Source of the DNA: CAWGAJ01 sp963820545
Lineage (GTDB): Bacteria > Planctomycetota > Planctomycetia > Pirellulales > Thermoguttaceae
Length of the DNA stretch: 64,000 bases
Assembly: GCA_963820545.1 (NCBI GenBank)
Contig: CAWGAJ010000001.1
Span: 868,001 to 932,000 of the forward strand
Direction: 5' to 3'
The position numbers and the translations under genes are program-made. Under the pieces are notes generated by a model that was not told the origin of the DNA, ran no database searches, and worked only from the letters and a program-made list of their open reading frames with translations. Below, piece after piece: positions 63,850 to 64,000 of the stretch (the stretch's first letter is position 1; every line of letters starts with the position of its first letter).

Positions 63850-64000
63850 GTTCCGAATGACCAATTAGGAGTAAGGAGGACACGCTCAGCGGCAACTATT
63901 CGTAAGATGAAACTGTGGAAGACGTTCTGTAAATATACTGATGTTCACTATCTAGATTTTAGGGCCATCGTGTTGGATAGGCATGAGAGTTGCACTTAGA

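Overview
The window looks like a chromosomal segment of a planctomycete, probably a Pirellulales-like lineage; the rank is inference. The basis is three PEP-CTERM secreted proteins, a TIGR03790-type protein, two tandem FtsH genes, TMTC-like membrane proteins with TPR tails, several small proteins of planctomycete type, moderate-to-high GC, and roomy intergenic regions full of short dispersed repeats. No rRNA, tRNA or CRISPR array was recognised.

Layout. 1-4.6 kb: an edge-truncated gene, a 1 kb repeat-rich gap, then a leftward operon of a ketosynthase-fold protein lacking the nucleophilic Cys, a GTPase and a membrane-associated tail protein. 4.9-7.1 kb: two PEP-CTERM proteins with sulfatase-modifying-factor (SUMF1-like) domains. 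7.9-11.2 kb: dxr and the site-2 protease gene rseP. 11.4-15.7 kb: tandem ftsH genes. 15.9-22.4 kb: a two-domain acetyltransferase-like protein, a TIGR03790-family protein, tadA and a cyclopropane-fatty-acid synthase. 22.8-27.4 kb: a Cys-rich secreted protein, metG, and glnA behind a sigma54/NtrC-type control region. 27.7-29.4 kb: a complete ISKra4-like insertion sequence with a 9-bp target duplication. 29.5-32.4 kb: a nickel/cobalt ECF importer operon. 32.5-38.6 kb: a LOG-family protein, an enlarged Tex protein and small conserved proteins. 38.9-42.5 kb: an operon of two DUF488 proteins and a dual-OB protein, then a PLD-family lipoprotein, NAD(P)HX epimerase and a small lipoprotein. 42.8-49.4 kb: a CHAT-domain protein, a TPR-DUF1080 protein and a membrane protein. 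49.5-53.0 kb: a prenyltransferase/squalene-oxidase-fold protein and a HAF-repeat PEP-CTERM protein. 53.2-59.4 kb: three paralogous TMTC-like proteins. 59.7-63.9 kb: a conserved small protein, an outer-membrane-type protein, a DNA methyltransferase, a sugar-phosphate isomerase/epimerase and a hypothetical gene.

Two patterns cut across the window. First, about ten otherwise well-conserved genes are split by single small frameshifts: the GTPase locus, a SUMF1-like protein, rseP, the first ftsH, nikQ, the LOG gene, tex, the CHAT gene, the TPR-DUF1080 gene and the last gene. Several lie in or beside short homopolymers, so consensus errors are the simplest explanation, but real decay or recoding cannot be excluded from sequence alone. 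Second, the segment carries many families of short repeats: a 169-bp element with terminal inverted repeats, a 100-bp double-hairpin element, a 136-bp direct repeat, GGGGACAGTCCC-type palindromes and GTGGACGGTGGAC-type microrepeats. Several have entered coding sequence in frame, giving linker peptides in the GTPase, the TMTC-like proteins, the double acetyltransferase and the NikL signal peptide.

No complete known defence system is visible. The least understood units are the DUF488-DUF488-dual-OB operon, the Cys-less ketosynthase/GTPase operon and the CHAT-TPR protein.
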